Made by a program: the position numbers and the translations under genes. From Sphaerotilus montanus (GTDB lineage: Bacteria > Pseudomonadota > Gammaproteobacteria > Burkholderiales > Burkholderiaceae_C), in assembly GCF_013410775.1 (NCBI RefSeq), contig NZ_JACCFH010000001.1, positions 2,976,001 through 3,040,000 on the forward strand: a DNA stretch of 64,000 nucleotides. The letters run 5' to 3'. The notes below the pieces were generated by a model. It was not told where the DNA came from. It saw nothing but the letters and a program-made list of their open reading frames with translations, and ran no database searches. Positions 15,999 to 25,174 of the stretch are shown one piece after another (position 1 is the first letter of the stretch; each line of letters starts with the position of its first letter).

Positions 15999-17828
15999 AT
16001 GGCGTCTCTGCCCGCCGATTCGCATGCGCTGCCGGACGGCGTCCGCTGCCTGTATGCCCAGCTGTCCGCGAGCCTGATCGGGCAGGCGGCTGCGGTGGGA
16101 GGGGCCGCCGTGCTGTTCCTGGCGCTGCCGGACGTGCGCCGGCTGAACGCCCTGTCGGGCTGGCTGCTGCTGGCAGCGCTGGCCTGGGGCTGGCGCTGGC
16201 GGCTGCACCGGGCCCATGTGGCCCAGCCCGAGCCGCCCCTGACCGACTGGCCGGTGTGGCACCGCCGCTGGGCGTGGTCGACCCTGTCCTGCGCAGGGGT
16301 CTGGACGCTGTCCCTGTTCTGGCTCTACCCCCTGGGCAACGAACTGCAGCGTGCCGGGCTGCTGGCGCTGCTGGCCTGCCTGGCCATCGGCTCGGCCACG
16401 GCCGGTCACCGGGTCACGCTGTTCGGCGTCGGCTGCATGGTGGTGGCTGCGGTCTGGCAACTGGTGGTCCTGCCGGATGCCGACGGCCGGTCGGCCCTGT
16501 CGCCCTCGCCCTGGGCGGGTGTGCTGGTGATGGCGGGCGTGGTCCTCGGCATTGCGCTGGTGGGGTACCACCAGCGCAAGTTCTTTCTCCGGCTGCTGTC
16601 GGCCCAGCAGCACTCCGGGTTGCTGGCCGCGCAACTGGCGGCCGAGAAGGACATCGCGGAGGAGGCCCGCCTCGAAGCCGAGGCCGCCACCCGGGCGCGC
16701 ACGCAGTTCTTCATCGCCGCGAGCCACGACCTGCGCCAGCCCCTGCACGCGCTGGTGCTGTTCACCGAGTCGCTGCGCCTGCGCAACAAGGACGCGGTGC
16801 TGGTACCGACCATCGCCAGCATCGGCGAGTCGGTCGATGCGCTGGAGGCGCTGTTCGACAAGCTGCTCGACCTGACCAGCATCGACAGCGGCGCCATCGT
16901 GGTCGAGCCCAGGCTGTTCCACATGCGCGAGCTGTATGCGCGGCTGAAGCTGCACTTCGAGCCGCAGGCCTTCGACAAGGGGCTGGGACTCGATTTTGTC
17001 GGTGGACGCCACGCGGTGCGGGCGGATCCGCTGCTGGTGGAGCGCATCCTGCGCAATCTGGTGTCCAACGCCATCCGCTGCACCGAGGACGGCGGCGTGC
17101 TGGTCAGCTGCCGCGCCCGTTCCGGTCGGCTGCTGATCCAGGTCTGGGACACGGGTCTGGGCATCGACGAGCGCCTGCTGCCGAGGATCTTCGACGAGTT
17201 CTACCAGGTCCGGGCGCCTGCCGGGCCGGACCCGTCGTCGCGCAAGGGGCTTGGCCTCGGGCTGGCCATCGGGCGGCGGCTGGCGGAGTTGCTGGATGCG
17301 CCGCTGAGCGTGCGGTCGCGCCCGGGGCATGGCACGGTGTTCAGCCTGCTGCTGCCGCTCGGCAGCGCTGCGCAGCCCGGTGAACTGGCCGCTGCACCGC
17401 TGGCTGCCACGCCGGCCTGGACGGGCCCGACGCTGGCGGGACGGCACGTGGTGCTGGTCGGCGCCGAGCTGGAGACCGGCCCGGATGGCCCCGGCGCCAT
17501 GCTGCAGGCCTGGGGGGCGCAGGTCAGCGCCTTCTGCAACGCGGCCCAGGTGCTCGACTGGTCCACCAGCCAGGGTCGCCTGCCGGATCTGGTGCTGGTC
17601 GGGCGCACCCCTGCGCACGAGCGCGGCGGGGTCGATCTCGTCCGGGCCCTGCGGCAGGTTTTCGGCGTGACGCTGCCGGCCGTGCTGCTGAGCGACGGCG
17701 ACGGCGACGGGCCACCCGCCACCGAGACGGGCATCCACCTGCTGGCCCGGCCGGTGGCGCCCAACCGGCTGCGCGCGATGGTCAACTTCAAGCTCTCGAC
17801 CCGTACAATCTCGCACCCCGACCTGTAG
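15999..17828 (+). CDS. membrane hybrid histidine kinase with degenerate receiver
   Basis: The 609-residue protein has about six N-terminal membrane helices (to near residue 200), a short coiled linker, the dimerisation/phosphorylation motif ASHDLRQPLHAL with H243, and an HATPase domain with N box (NLVSNAIRC), G1 (VWDTGLGI) and G2 (GLGLGLAIGRRL). The C-terminal 130 residues have receiver topology, but where the phospho-acceptor Asp should be the sequence reads DLVLVGRTP. The acidic pocket is also absent, so this is a pseudo-receiver. The start at 15999 follows the response regulator stop by four bases. Signal sensed is unknown. It probably phosphorylates the neighbouring regulator. Confidence 0.88.
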   Translation: MASLPADSHALPDGVRCLYAQLSASLIGQAAAVGGAAVLFLALPDVRRLNALSGWLLLAALAWGWRWRLHRAHVAQPEPPLTDWPVWHRRWAWSTLSCAGVWTLSLFWLYPLGNELQRAGLLALLACLAIGSATAGHRVTLFGVGCMVVAAVWQLVVLPDADGRSALSPSPWAGVLVMAGVVLGIALVGYHQRKFFLRLLSAQQHSGLLAAQLAAEKDIAEEARLEAEAATRARTQFFIAASHDLRQPLHALVLFTESLRLRNKDAVLVPTIASIGESVDALEALFDKLLDLTSIDSGAIVVEPRLFHMRELYARLKLHFEPQAFDKGLGLDFVGGRHAVRADPLLVERILRNLVSNAIRCTEDGGVLVSCRARSGRLLIQVWDTGLGIDERLLPRIFDEFYQVRAPAGPDPSSRKGLGLGLAIGRRLAELLDAPLSVRSRPGHGTVFSLLLPLGSAAQPGELAAAPLAATPAWTGPTLAGRHVVLVGAELETGPDGPGAMLQAWGAQVSAFCNAAQVLDWSTSQGRLPDLVLVGRTPAHERGGVDLVRALRQVFGVTLPAVLLSDGDGDGPPATETGIHLLARPVAPNRLRAMVNFKLSTRTISHPDL

Positions 17829-17850
17829 CCCACGTAGGCCAAAAATCACC

Positions 17851-18774
17851 ATGTCGATGCACGACCGAGACGGAAAGATCTGGATGGACGGACAACTGGT
17901 GGACTGGCGCGATGCCAAGATCCACGTCCTGTCCCACACGCTGCATTACGGCTGCGGCGCGTTCGAAGGCGTGCGCGCCTACAAGACGCCGGACGGCACG
18001 GCGATCTTCCGCCTGCGCGAGCACACCGAGCGCCTGTTCAACTCGGCCAAGATCCTGCGCATGAAGATCCCCTTCTCGTTCGAGGAGGTGATGGAAGCGC
18101 AGAAGGCCGTCGTGCGCGAGAACCAGCTGGAGAGCTGCTACCTGCGCCCGCTGACCTGGATCGGCTCGGAAAAGCTCGGCGTCAGCCCCAAGGGCAACAC
18201 CGTGCACCTGATGGTCGCCGCCTGGCCGTGGGGTGCGTACCTGGGTGAAGAAGGTCTGAAGCGCGGCATCCGCGTCAAGATCAGCAGCTACACCCGCCAC
18301 CACGTCAACATCACGATGACGCAGGCCAAGGCGGTGAGCAACTACACCAACTCGATCCTGGCCAACATGGAAGCGACCGAGGACGGCTACGACGAGGCGA
18401 TGCTGCTGGATGCGTCCGGCTTCGTCTCGGAAGGCGCCGGCGAGAACCTGTTCGTCATCAAGAACGGCGTCGTCTACACACCCGACCTGTCCGCGGGCGC
18501 CCTCAACGGCATCACGCGCAACACGATCTTCTCGATCTGCGCCGACCTGGGCCTGAAGGTGGTGGAAAAGCGCATCACCCGCGACGAGGTCTACATCTGT
18601 GACGAGGCCTTCTTCACCGGCACCGCCGCGGAAGTCACCCCCATCCGCGAACTCGACCGGATCGAGCTGGGCTGCGGCTCGCGCGGCCCGATCACCGAGA
18701 AGATCCAGGCCGCCTTCTTCGACATCGTCGGCGGCCGCAATCCCAAGTACGCCGAGTGGCTGACCCCGGTCTGA
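17851..18774 (+). CDS. ilvE: branched-chain amino acid aminotransferase
   Basis: The 307-residue protein is a fold-type IV PLP aminotransferase that makes or degrades Leu, Ile and Val using glutamate/2-oxoglutarate. Family blocks include VLSHTLHYGCGAFEGVRAY near the N-terminus, the PLP lysine K160 in TQAKAVSNYTNS, and EGAGENLFVIKNG. The length is the family norm. The start MSMHDRDGKIW could equally be the second Met at 17857. It is followed closely by a small zinc-finger gene, an arrangement common in Burkholderiales. Confidence 0.95.
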   Translation: MSMHDRDGKIWMDGQLVDWRDAKIHVLSHTLHYGCGAFEGVRAYKTPDGTAIFRLREHTERLFNSAKILRMKIPFSFEEVMEAQKAVVRENQLESCYLRPLTWIGSEKLGVSPKGNTVHLMVAAWPWGAYLGEEGLKRGIRVKISSYTRHHVNITMTQAKAVSNYTNSILANMEATEDGYDEAMLLDASGFVSEGAGENLFVIKNGVVYTPDLSAGALNGITRNTIFSICADLGLKVVEKRITRDEVYICDEAFFTGTAAEVTPIRELDRIELGCGSRGPITEKIQAAFFDIVGGRNPKYAEWLTPV

Positions 18775-18805
18775 GCCGGACAGCGCCGATCAGGAGCATC
18801 AAGAC

Positions 18806-19018
18806 ATGAGTGATACCAAAGCCACCGCCGTCGTGGAAGTGCTCGCCTCGGACCTGCATGGTCCGGGCGTCGTGTTCTGCCCGAATCCGAAGCAGGCCCT
18901 CTGGAGCGGCCACCCCAAGGTCTACATCGACCTGAGCCATGACGGCGAAGGCAAGTGTCCGTATTGCGGCACCGTCTACCGCCTGAAGGCCGGCGAGAAG
19001 ATCCACGCGCACCACTGA
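18806..19018 (+). CDS. small zinc-finger (CHCC-type) protein
   Basis: This 70-residue protein has the zf-CHCC pattern: a cysteine in VVFCPNP, a histidine in SGHPKVYID and the C-terminal pair CPYCGTVYRL. The family is related to the mitochondrial NDUFS6 zinc-binding domain. An AGGAG ribosome site precedes the ATG. It sits between ilvE and the heptosyltransferase gene. Its cellular role in bacteria is not well defined. Confidence 0.85.
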   Translation: MSDTKATAVVEVLASDLHGPGVVFCPNPKQALWSGHPKVYIDLSHDGEGKCPYCGTVYRLKAGEKIHAHH

Positions 19019-19037
19019 GCCGGTCCTCCTGTCCGAC

Positions 19038-20078
19038 ATGAACCGGTCGCTGCTCATCGCGCCGCAGTGGATCGGCGACGCGGTGATGAGCCAGCCGCTG
19101 GTCGCTGCACTGGCCGCGCGTGGCGAGGTGCTGAGCGTGGCCGCGCTGCCCTGGGTGTCGCCGGTCTACCGGGCGATGCCGGAGGTGGCCGAGGTGATCG
19201 ACCTGCCGTTCGCGCACGGTCGTCTCGACTGGAAAGCCCGGCGCGCGCTGGGCCGGGCGTGGCGCGGGCGTTTCGAGCACGCCTACGTGCTGCCCAACTC
19301 GCTCAAGTCGGCGCTGCTGCCGTGGTTTGCCCGCATCCCGCACCGCGTCGGCTACCACGGCGAGGGGCGCTACCTGCTGCTCAACGACCGCCGGCCGGCG
19401 CCCACGGAACAGCGCCCGCCGATGGTGGCGTTCTACCGTGCGCTGGCGGGAGATGGCGCGGCGTCGGCGCAGGCCACGGCGGATCCGGTGATGCACCTGC
19501 CGGTCGAGCGGGTCGCGGCGGTCCTGCAGACCCACGGCCTGCAGACTGGCGCCTACTGGGTGCTGGCGCCCGGTGCGGAATACGGCCCCGCCAAGTGCTG
19601 GCCCGCCGCGCACTACGCCGATCTGGCCCGCGCGCTGCACGCGGACAGCGGCCAGCCGGTCGTCCTGCTCGGCTCGGGCAAGGAAGCGGCGCTGGCCGAG
19701 GACATCGCCCGCCAGGCCGGTGCCGGCTGCCGCGTGCTGGCCGGCAAGACCTCGCTTGATGCCGCGATGGCGCTGATTGCTGGTGCCCGCGGGTTGGTCA
19801 GCAACGACTCCGGCCTGATGCACGTCGGGGCGGCCTTCGGTCTGCCGCAGGTCGCCGTCTTCGGCTCGACCAGCCCCGAACACACCCCGCCGCTGAACGC
19901 CCGCGCCGAGGTGATCTGGCTGAAGGAAGAACTGAAGCTGGACTGTGCGCCGTGCTTCGAGCGGGTCTGTCCGCTCGGCCACACGCGCTGCCTCGCCGAA
20001 GTGGCGCCCGAGCGGGTCCGCCGGGCGCTGTGGGCGCGGGTCGAGGCGGCGGCCGCTGCGCCTCAGAGTTCCAGGTGA
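19038..20078 (+). CDS. waaF: lipopolysaccharide heptosyltransferase II
   Basis: The 346-residue GT9 enzyme adds the second heptose to the LPS inner core from ADP-heptose at the cytoplasmic membrane face. The opening LLIAPQWIGDAVMSQPL, the donor-binding loop PGAEYGPAKCWP, and NDSGLMHVGAAFGLP followed by VFGSTSPEHTPPL are diagnostic for WaaF. It begins 20 bases after the zinc-finger gene. Its 3' end overlaps the convergent anti-sigma gene by 16 bases. Confidence 0.93.
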   Translation: MNRSLLIAPQWIGDAVMSQPLVAALAARGEVLSVAALPWVSPVYRAMPEVAEVIDLPFAHGRLDWKARRALGRAWRGRFEHAYVLPNSLKSALLPWFARIPHRVGYHGEGRYLLLNDRRPAPTEQRPPMVAFYRALAGDGAASAQATADPVMHLPVERVAAVLQTHGLQTGAYWVLAPGAEYGPAKCWPAAHYADLARALHADSGQPVVLLGSGKEAALAEDIARQAGAGCRVLAGKTSLDAAMALIAGARGLVSNDSGLMHVGAAFGLPQVAVFGSTSPEHTPPLNARAEVIWLKEELKLDCAPCFERVCPLGHTRCLAEVAPERVRRALWARVEAAAAAPQSSR

Positions 20079-20764
20079 CCCACCGAGACCACCGGCCCGG
20101 TCGGTGCGCCGGTCGGTGATCCGCCGGTCGGCTCCACGCTGACGGCAAACGCGGCGGTGCCCTGCAGCAGGTGCTCGCGCAGCACGGTGGTGGCGCCCTT
20201 GTTCGACACCAGCCCCAGCGAGCGCGGCGCGCCCTGCGGCGGCACGGCCCACAGCTCCAGCGCCTGCGCGGCCGTCACCGTCACGCCGGCCAGCGGCTTG
20301 AGCACCAGACTGCGGCCATCGGCGCCGACGCTGGCGACGAAGCTCGCCGGCCCCTGCTCGGTGCCCATCACCACGACGACCGGCGGCTGCACCGGGCCGG
20401 GCAGGGTCAGCGCCACGGCCAGGGCCAGCGTGGCCAGGCTGGTTGCCCCGGCCAGTCCCTGCCACAGGCCCAGGCGCTGCCACCAGCGGGTCAGGCTCTG
20501 CTGGGCCACGGCCAGCGTGGACACCGGGGTGGCCTCGTTGAACAGGCGCTGCTCGATGCCTTGCCATACCTTGGACGAGGGCATCACCGGCGGGACACTC
20601 TCGGTCAGGGGCATCAGCCGGTCCTGCCAGCGCCAGACGGCATCCCGCAGCCGCGGATGCGCCGGCAACAGGGTCTCGAAGCGGCGCCGCGCGCCGCCCT
20701 GCAGGGTGCCCAGCACATATTCGGCGGCCAGGCGATCGCTCAGTTCACGGCGGCTGTAGTCCAT
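20063..20764 (-). CDS. anti-sigma factor, RskA-like
   Basis: The 233-residue protein has a cytoplasmic N-terminal anti-sigma domain (AAEYVLGTLQGGARRRFETL), a single membrane helix (LAGATSLATLALAVALTLPG, about 105-124) and a periplasmic RskA domain with the characteristic LELWAVPPQG block. It binds and holds the cognate ECF sigma factor encoded just upstream (three bases between the genes), releasing it on an envelope signal. No zinc-binding ZAS motif is evident. The signal is unknown. Confidence 0.88.
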   Translation of the reverse strand: MDYSRRELSDRLAAEYVLGTLQGGARRRFETLLPAHPRLRDAVWRWQDRLMPLTESVPPVMPSSKVWQGIEQRLFNEATPVSTLAVAQQSLTRWWQRLGLWQGLAGATSLATLALAVALTLPGPVQPPVVVVMGTEQGPASFVASVGADGRSLVLKPLAGVTVTAAQALELWAVPPQGAPRSLGLVSNKGATTVLREHLLQGTAAFAVSVEPTGGSPTGAPTGPVVSVGHLEL

Positions 20765-20767
20765 GGT

Positions 20768-21421
20768 TCAACCCCGCGGTCCGTGGACGGTGACGACAGC
20801 CGGCCCGGTGTCGCCCCCGAAGCCGGCACGTTCCAGGCAGCTGCGCAGCGCCAGCAGGCCGCGGCGCACCCAGCTCTTCACGCTGCCCAGCGGCTGTGTC
20901 ATCTGTTCGGCCACCTCGGCGTGCGACAGGCCCTGGTAGAAGGCCAGCGCCAAGCTCTGCTTCTGGTCGGCGCTCAGTGCGTCCATGCAGATCCGCACGG
21001 CACGGGCTTCGACGGCGTTGCTGAACAGCGTCTGGGGGTCCGGATCATCGGAGACAAAATCCTGCAACATGTCGTGGTCTTCCTCGTCCTCCCTCCCTGG
21101 GCGGTGGGTGCTGACGGTCTCCGGTTCGGTCTGGCGCCGGCGCAGGCTGTCGATGGCGCGGTTGCGCGCCACGCTCGACAGCCAGGTCAGCGCCTGGGCG
21201 CGGCTGGCATCGAAGCTCGATGCACTGCGCCAGACGTTCACGTAGACCTCCTGGAGGAGATCTTCGGCGAGATCTCTCTGCCGTTGAATACGCAGGATCA
21301 CCCCGAGCAGATGCGCACTGGTGCGCTGGTAGAGGGTGGAAAAGGCGCTCCGGTCGCCCAGACCCGTTCTGGCGAGGAGATCTGCCAATTCCTGCGCACG
21401 TTCTGGGGAAGTTGCTGCCAT
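20768..21421 (-). CDS. ECF-type RNA polymerase sigma factor
   Basis: The 217-residue protein has sigma-2 (DLAEDLLQEVYVNVWRSA and ALTWLSSVARNRAIDSLRRR) and sigma-4 (LAFYQGLSHAEVAEQM followed by GSVKSWVRRGLLALR). This is the SigK/RskA-associated ECF group by virtue of the downstream RskA-like gene. The pair forms one minus-strand operon, divergent from purU; ECF operons usually drive their own promoter, which would lie in 21422-21498. Confidence 0.92.
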   Translation of the reverse strand: MAATSPERAQELADLLARTGLGDRSAFSTLYQRTSAHLLGVILRIQRQRDLAEDLLQEVYVNVWRSASSFDASRAQALTWLSSVARNRAIDSLRRRQTEPETVSTHRPGREDEEDHDMLQDFVSDDPDPQTLFSNAVEARAVRICMDALSADQKQSLALAFYQGLSHAEVAEQMTQPLGSVKSWVRRGLLALRSCLERAGFGGDTGPAVVTVHGPRG

Positions 21422-21498
21422 TCACGGGCCTTCGTCGAAGTCGGCGGATTCTAGAGGCCACACGTGCACCATGGTGGCTGCGTAGAATCCGGCCCACC

Positions 21499-22383
21499 AT
21501 GCCGATGCAACGCGACTTTGTCCTCACCCTCTCGTGCCCCGATGCCAAGGGCATCGTCCACGCCGTCTCCGGCCTGCTCTACCAGGCGGGCTGCAACATC
21601 ATCGACTCCCAGCAGTTCGGCGACGTCCTCGGCGAGGACGCGACCGGGCTGTTCTTCATGCGCGTCCACTTCGATGCGCCCGAACACCTGGGCGACGCCG
21701 CGACCCTCGACCGCCTGTTCAGCCACACCCGCCAGCAGTTCGGCATGACCGCGCAGGTCCGCAGCCTGGCGCGCAAGCCGCGCGTGATGCTGATGGTCAG
21801 CAAGCACGGCCACTGCCTCAACGATCTGCTGTTCCGCTGGAAGAGCGGGCAGCTCGGCGTGGACATCCCGGCCATTGTCTCGAACCACCCCGATTTCGCC
21901 GAGCTGGCCGCCAGCTACGGCATCGCCTTCCACCACCTGCCGCTGCCCACCGGCAGCAGCGCGGCCGCCAAGCGCGAGCAGGAACAGCAGATCGAAGCGC
22001 TCTTCACCCGCGAAGACATCGACCTCGTGGTGCTGGCGCGCTACATGCAGATCCTCAGTCCCGACTTCTGCGCCTTCCTGCAGGGCCGGGCGATCAACAT
22101 CCACCACAGCTTCCTGCCCAGCTTCAAGGGCGCCAAGCCTTATTACCAGGCGCACGAACGTGGCGTGAAGCTGATCGGCGCCACCGCGCACTACGTCACC
22201 GCCGATCTGGACGAAGGTCCGATCATCGAGCAGGACGTCGAGCGCGTCGACCACACGCTCAGTCCCGAGGACTTCACCGCCGTCGGGCGCGATGTCGAGT
22301 GCGTGGTGCTGGCGCGTGCCGTGCGCTGGCACGTCGAGCACCGTGTGCTGCTCAATGGCCGCAAGACCGTCGTCTTCCGGTAA
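21499..22383 (+). CDS. purU: formyltetrahydrofolate deformylase
   Basis: The 294-residue enzyme hydrolyses 10-formyl-THF to formate and THF, supplying formate and balancing one-carbon pools. An N-terminal ACT domain (LTLSCPDAKGIVHAVSGLLY) is followed by the formyl-transferase fold with the catalytic block INIHHSFLPSFKGAKPY and the HYVTADLDEGPIIEQD segment. The ATG at 21499 gives the standard length. Formate made here could in principle feed the formate dehydrogenase encoded at 49-56 kb, though the two loci are far apart. Confidence 0.95.
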   Translation: MPMQRDFVLTLSCPDAKGIVHAVSGLLYQAGCNIIDSQQFGDVLGEDATGLFFMRVHFDAPEHLGDAATLDRLFSHTRQQFGMTAQVRSLARKPRVMLMVSKHGHCLNDLLFRWKSGQLGVDIPAIVSNHPDFAELAASYGIAFHHLPLPTGSSAAAKREQEQQIEALFTREDIDLVVLARYMQILSPDFCAFLQGRAINIHHSFLPSFKGAKPYYQAHERGVKLIGATAHYVTADLDEGPIIEQDVERVDHTLSPEDFTAVGRDVECVVLARAVRWHVEHRVLLNGRKTVVFR

Positions 22384-22420
22384 TTTCCGGCCCGCATTCC
22401 AGCCCGCAACCAGGATTTCC

Positions 22421-22870
22421 ATGCCCCGCGTCAAGCCCCTGCAGGCCGCCCTGATGGCCACGCCCGACGAGACCGAAGCCCAGTTCTACGAGGCCCTGCA
22501 GCACGCAGACCTCGACCGGGTGATGTCCGTCTGGTCCGACGACGAGGACATCGCCTGCATCCACCCGGGCGGGCCGCGGCTGGTCGGGGCGCAGGCGATC
22601 CGTTCGGCCTTCGAGAGCCTGTTCGCCAACGGCAGCGTCGATGCCCGCATCTCGCAGGTGCGCCGCATCGTGGCGGGGGGATTTGCCGTGCACCATGTCC
22701 TCGAAGAACTCCGCGTGGCCACGCCCGAGGGGCCGCAGCGCGCCTATGTGCTGGCCACCAACATCTTCGTGAAGACGCCCCAGGGCTGGCGCCTGCTGGC
22801 CCACCATGCCAGCCCCGGCAGTCCGCGCCAGGTGCAGGAATTCAGCGACGAACCGTCGATGCTGCACTGA
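22421..22870 (+). CDS. NTF2-like/SnoaL-family protein
   Basis: The 149-residue protein has the NTF2-like cone fold signature: an N-terminal helix (EAQFYEALQHADLDRVMSVW), a DDEDIACIHPGG turn, and the C-terminal strands ending in VKTPQGWRLLAHHAS. Such proteins are small-ligand binders or enzymes; nothing indicates a substrate. It follows purU by 37 bases and precedes the hydrolase gene, suggesting a short operon. Confidence 0.8.
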   Translation: MPRVKPLQAALMATPDETEAQFYEALQHADLDRVMSVWSDDEDIACIHPGGPRLVGAQAIRSAFESLFANGSVDARISQVRRIVAGGFAVHHVLEELRVATPEGPQRAYVLATNIFVKTPQGWRLLAHHASPGSPRQVQEFSDEPSMLH

Positions 22871-22882
22871 CGCTGCACGGCA

Positions 22883-23887
22883 TTGACGCTCGATCCCGCT
22901 CCGGCCTGGCTGCCCGGCGGCCAGGCGCAGACTGTCTGGCCGGCGCTGTTCTCGCGCAGCCACGACACGGCCGAGCCCATCGTCTACCGCCGCGAGCGCC
23001 ACACCACGCCGGACGCCGACTTCGTCGACATCGACTGGCTGGATCCGGTGGGGCCGAGCGCGGGCCTGCTGGTGCTGTTCCACGGACTGGAAGGTTCCTC
23101 CCGCAGCCACTACGCGTTGGCGTTTGCCGACTGGGCGCGCCGCCATGGCTGGCGCTTCGCGGTGCCGCATTTCCGCGGCTGCTCGGGTGAGCTGAACCTG
23201 GCCCCGCGGGCCTACCACTCGGGCGACCACGTCGAGATCGGCTGGATGCTGGACAAGATCCGCGCGTCGCACGGCGGCAGCGGCCCGGTCGTGGCGGTCG
23301 GCGTCTCGCTGGGCGGCAATGCGCTGCTGCGCTGGGCGCAGGAGTCGGGCGCGCAGGCTGAGCGCGTGGTGCAGGCGGTGGCGTCGGTGTGTTCGCCGAT
23401 CGATCTGGCCGCGGCTGGCCACGCGATCGGGCGCGGCCTGAACCGCCACCTCTACACGCCGATGTTCCTGCGCACCATGAAGCCCAAGGCGCTGGCCAAG
23501 CTCGCGCAGCATCCCGGCCTCTTCGACGCCGACCGGATGCGCCAGGCGCGTGACCTCTACGAATTCGACAACCTCTTCACCGCGCCGCTGCACGGCTACC
23601 GCGACACCGAGGACTACTGGCGCCGCGCCTCCGCCAAGCCGCATCTGGCCGAGATCCGTATTCCCGCGCTGGTCATCAATGCGCGCAACGATCCCTTCGT
23701 GCCTGCCGACAGCCTGCCGGGTGCCCATGAGGTTGGCCGCCATGTCACCTTGTGGCAACCCGACCATGGGGGCCATGTCGGGTTTGCGTCCGGGCCCCCG
23801 CCTGGGGATGTGCGTGGCTTGCCGCGGGCCGTGATGGGCTGGATGCAGGGTCAACTCGGATCCCGCTGGCCGGCGCCGCTGCGCTGA
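22883..23887 (+). CDS. YheT-type alpha/beta hydrolase
   Basis: The 334-residue protein matches the YheT/ABHD1 family: WLPGGQAQTVWPAL at the start, the oxyanion block LVLFHGLEGSSRSHYA, and the nucleophile elbow GVSLGGNALLRW with the catalytic serine. Later blocks carry the Asp (NARNDPFV) and the His (HGGHVGFA). The only available start upstream of the conserved block is TTG at 22883, with a weak ribosome site. Physiological ester substrate is unknown. Confidence 0.87.
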   Translation: MTLDPAPAWLPGGQAQTVWPALFSRSHDTAEPIVYRRERHTTPDADFVDIDWLDPVGPSAGLLVLFHGLEGSSRSHYALAFADWARRHGWRFAVPHFRGCSGELNLAPRAYHSGDHVEIGWMLDKIRASHGGSGPVVAVGVSLGGNALLRWAQESGAQAERVVQAVASVCSPIDLAAAGHAIGRGLNRHLYTPMFLRTMKPKALAKLAQHPGLFDADRMRQARDLYEFDNLFTAPLHGYRDTEDYWRRASAKPHLAEIRIPALVINARNDPFVPADSLPGAHEVGRHVTLWQPDHGGHVGFASGPPPGDVRGLPRAVMGWMQGQLGSRWPAPLR

Positions 23888-23902
23888 GGCAAGATCGGCG
23901 GC

Positions 23903-24457
23903 ATGGATGACATCGTCAAGGCGGCCCTGAAGAAGTGGCCCAACGTGCCCGACTGCCGGGGCTGGCTCGCGCTCGATGCGCGCGGTGACTGGTACATGCG
24001 CGACGACCGTACGCAGGCGACGGGGCCGTTTCCGCAGGCCAAAGGCAGCCGGATCCTCCACGACAAGCTGCGCGAGTTCATCGGCCGCAACTACGAGGCC
24101 GATGCCGACGGCTGCTGGTTCTTCCAGAACGGCCCGCAGAAGGTGTTTGTCGAGCTGGAGGCCGCGCCCTGGGTGTTCGGCGTGCAGTGGCTGGACGGCG
24201 TCTTCCGGGTCGAGACCCACACCGGGCGCCCGGTGCCCTCGGTGGACGCGGTGCTGGTCGACGAGCACGGTCGGCTGTTCCTGCACACGCCGCTGGGCCT
24301 CGGCCTCGTGCGCTCCGCGGACATGGACACTGCCGCGGATGCCGTCGTCGGGGGTCTGTGGGTGCCGCAGGAGGTGGCGTTTGCCGAACTGCCGGTGCGC
24401 TTCGGCTACGACCTGAGCCCGCAGCGCCGCGGATCGATCGCTGTGGCGCGGGCATGA
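23903..24457 (+). CDS. conserved hypothetical protein (possibly DUF2946-type)
   Basis: The 184-residue protein is soluble, without signal peptide or membrane segment. Its opening (MDDIVKAALKKWPNVPDCRG, then WLALDARGDWYMRD) and central CWFFQNGPQKVFVELEAAPW are typical of a widespread beta-proteobacterial family that I recall as DUF2946; I could not verify that name. The beta-rich composition suggests a small sensor or binding fold. It is followed at once by a strong hairpin terminator. Confidence 0.75.
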   Translation: MDDIVKAALKKWPNVPDCRGWLALDARGDWYMRDDRTQATGPFPQAKGSRILHDKLREFIGRNYEADADGCWFFQNGPQKVFVELEAAPWVFGVQWLDGVFRVETHTGRPVPSVDAVLVDEHGRLFLHTPLGLGLVRSADMDTAADAVVGGLWVPQEVAFAELPVRFGYDLSPQRRGSIAVARA

Positions 24458-24481
24458 AAAAAGCCGGTCAGTGACCGGCTT
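24457..24481 (-). terminator. rho-independent terminator between convergent genes
   Basis: A near-perfect palindrome (AAGCCGGTCA, one base, TGACCGGCTT) is preceded on the plus strand by six A residues. Read on the minus strand it gives a GC-rich stem followed by six U, terminating the cytochrome gene; on the plus strand it may also stop the preceding gene, with a weaker U-tract. Confidence 0.85.
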
Positions 24482-24502
24482 CCTGTCGGGCGCGGGGTCG
24501 AC

Positions 24503-25024
24503 TTACTTCGACGCAGCGTCTGCCGGGACCGCAGCGGCCTTCGGCTCTTCGAGCTTGGCACCAGCGGCGTTGGCCATGTAGACCACGGCACGACCGATTT
24601 CCAGATCGCTGAAATCACCACCGCCCTGTGCGCCCATGGCTCCCTTGCCCTTGAGCGCCGAGGTCAGCAGCGCTTCATAGCCCTGGCCGACACGCGGGCC
24701 CCAGGCAGCGGCGTCTCCGAACTTCGGTGCACCGGCCAGGCCTGCGGTGTGGCAGGCCGTGCACTGGCCCTTGAACACTTCCTCGCCGCTCTTCAGCGGA
24801 CCGCCTTCGAGCTTGATGGTCACCGCGCCGATGGGCTGGATGCGTGCAGCGGTGGCTTCCTCGCTCAGTGCGTCGGCACCGGCGCCGGAGCGGGTGTCGC
24901 TGCCCACGTTCTTCACCAGCAGGACAATCGCGAAGATCGGCACCAGAAACGCAAAGATCACCGCCAGGATGAGTTGCTTGGGGGTCTTGATCGGGGTTTC
25001 GTGCTCGTCGTGGGCTTGGCTCAT
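24503..25024 (-). CDS. membrane-anchored c-type cytochrome (cytochrome c5-like)
   Basis: The 173-residue protein has an N-terminal membrane anchor (LILAVIFAFLVPIFAIVLLV, residues 18-37) and a periplasmic domain with one haem site, CTACH. The axial methionine is probably in GKGAMGAQGG. It matches the cytochrome c5 family of small monohaem electron carriers. The start at 25024 is the Met just before the soluble lead-in; upstream open frame crosses the tRNA on the other strand and is not coding. Confidence 0.9.
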   Translation of the reverse strand: MSQAHDEHETPIKTPKQLILAVIFAFLVPIFAIVLLVKNVGSDTRSGAGADALSEEATAARIQPIGAVTIKLEGGPLKSGEEVFKGQCTACHTAGLAGAPKFGDAAAWGPRVGQGYEALLTSALKGKGAMGAQGGGDFSDLEIGRAVVYMANAAGAKLEEPKAAAVPADAASK

Positions 25025-25174
25025 GGGTTCCTCGGGGCTGGTGAACGCGGTGTGGGCACTGTTCGCGTGCAGGGCAGGCAGGGTGCGCAAAACCGTCGAA
25101 TTATAAGGGCCGGATGCGTTTCGCCCGTGTTGCGTGCATGCTGCGTTCCGATCACTGCTAGAATCGCATTCGCT

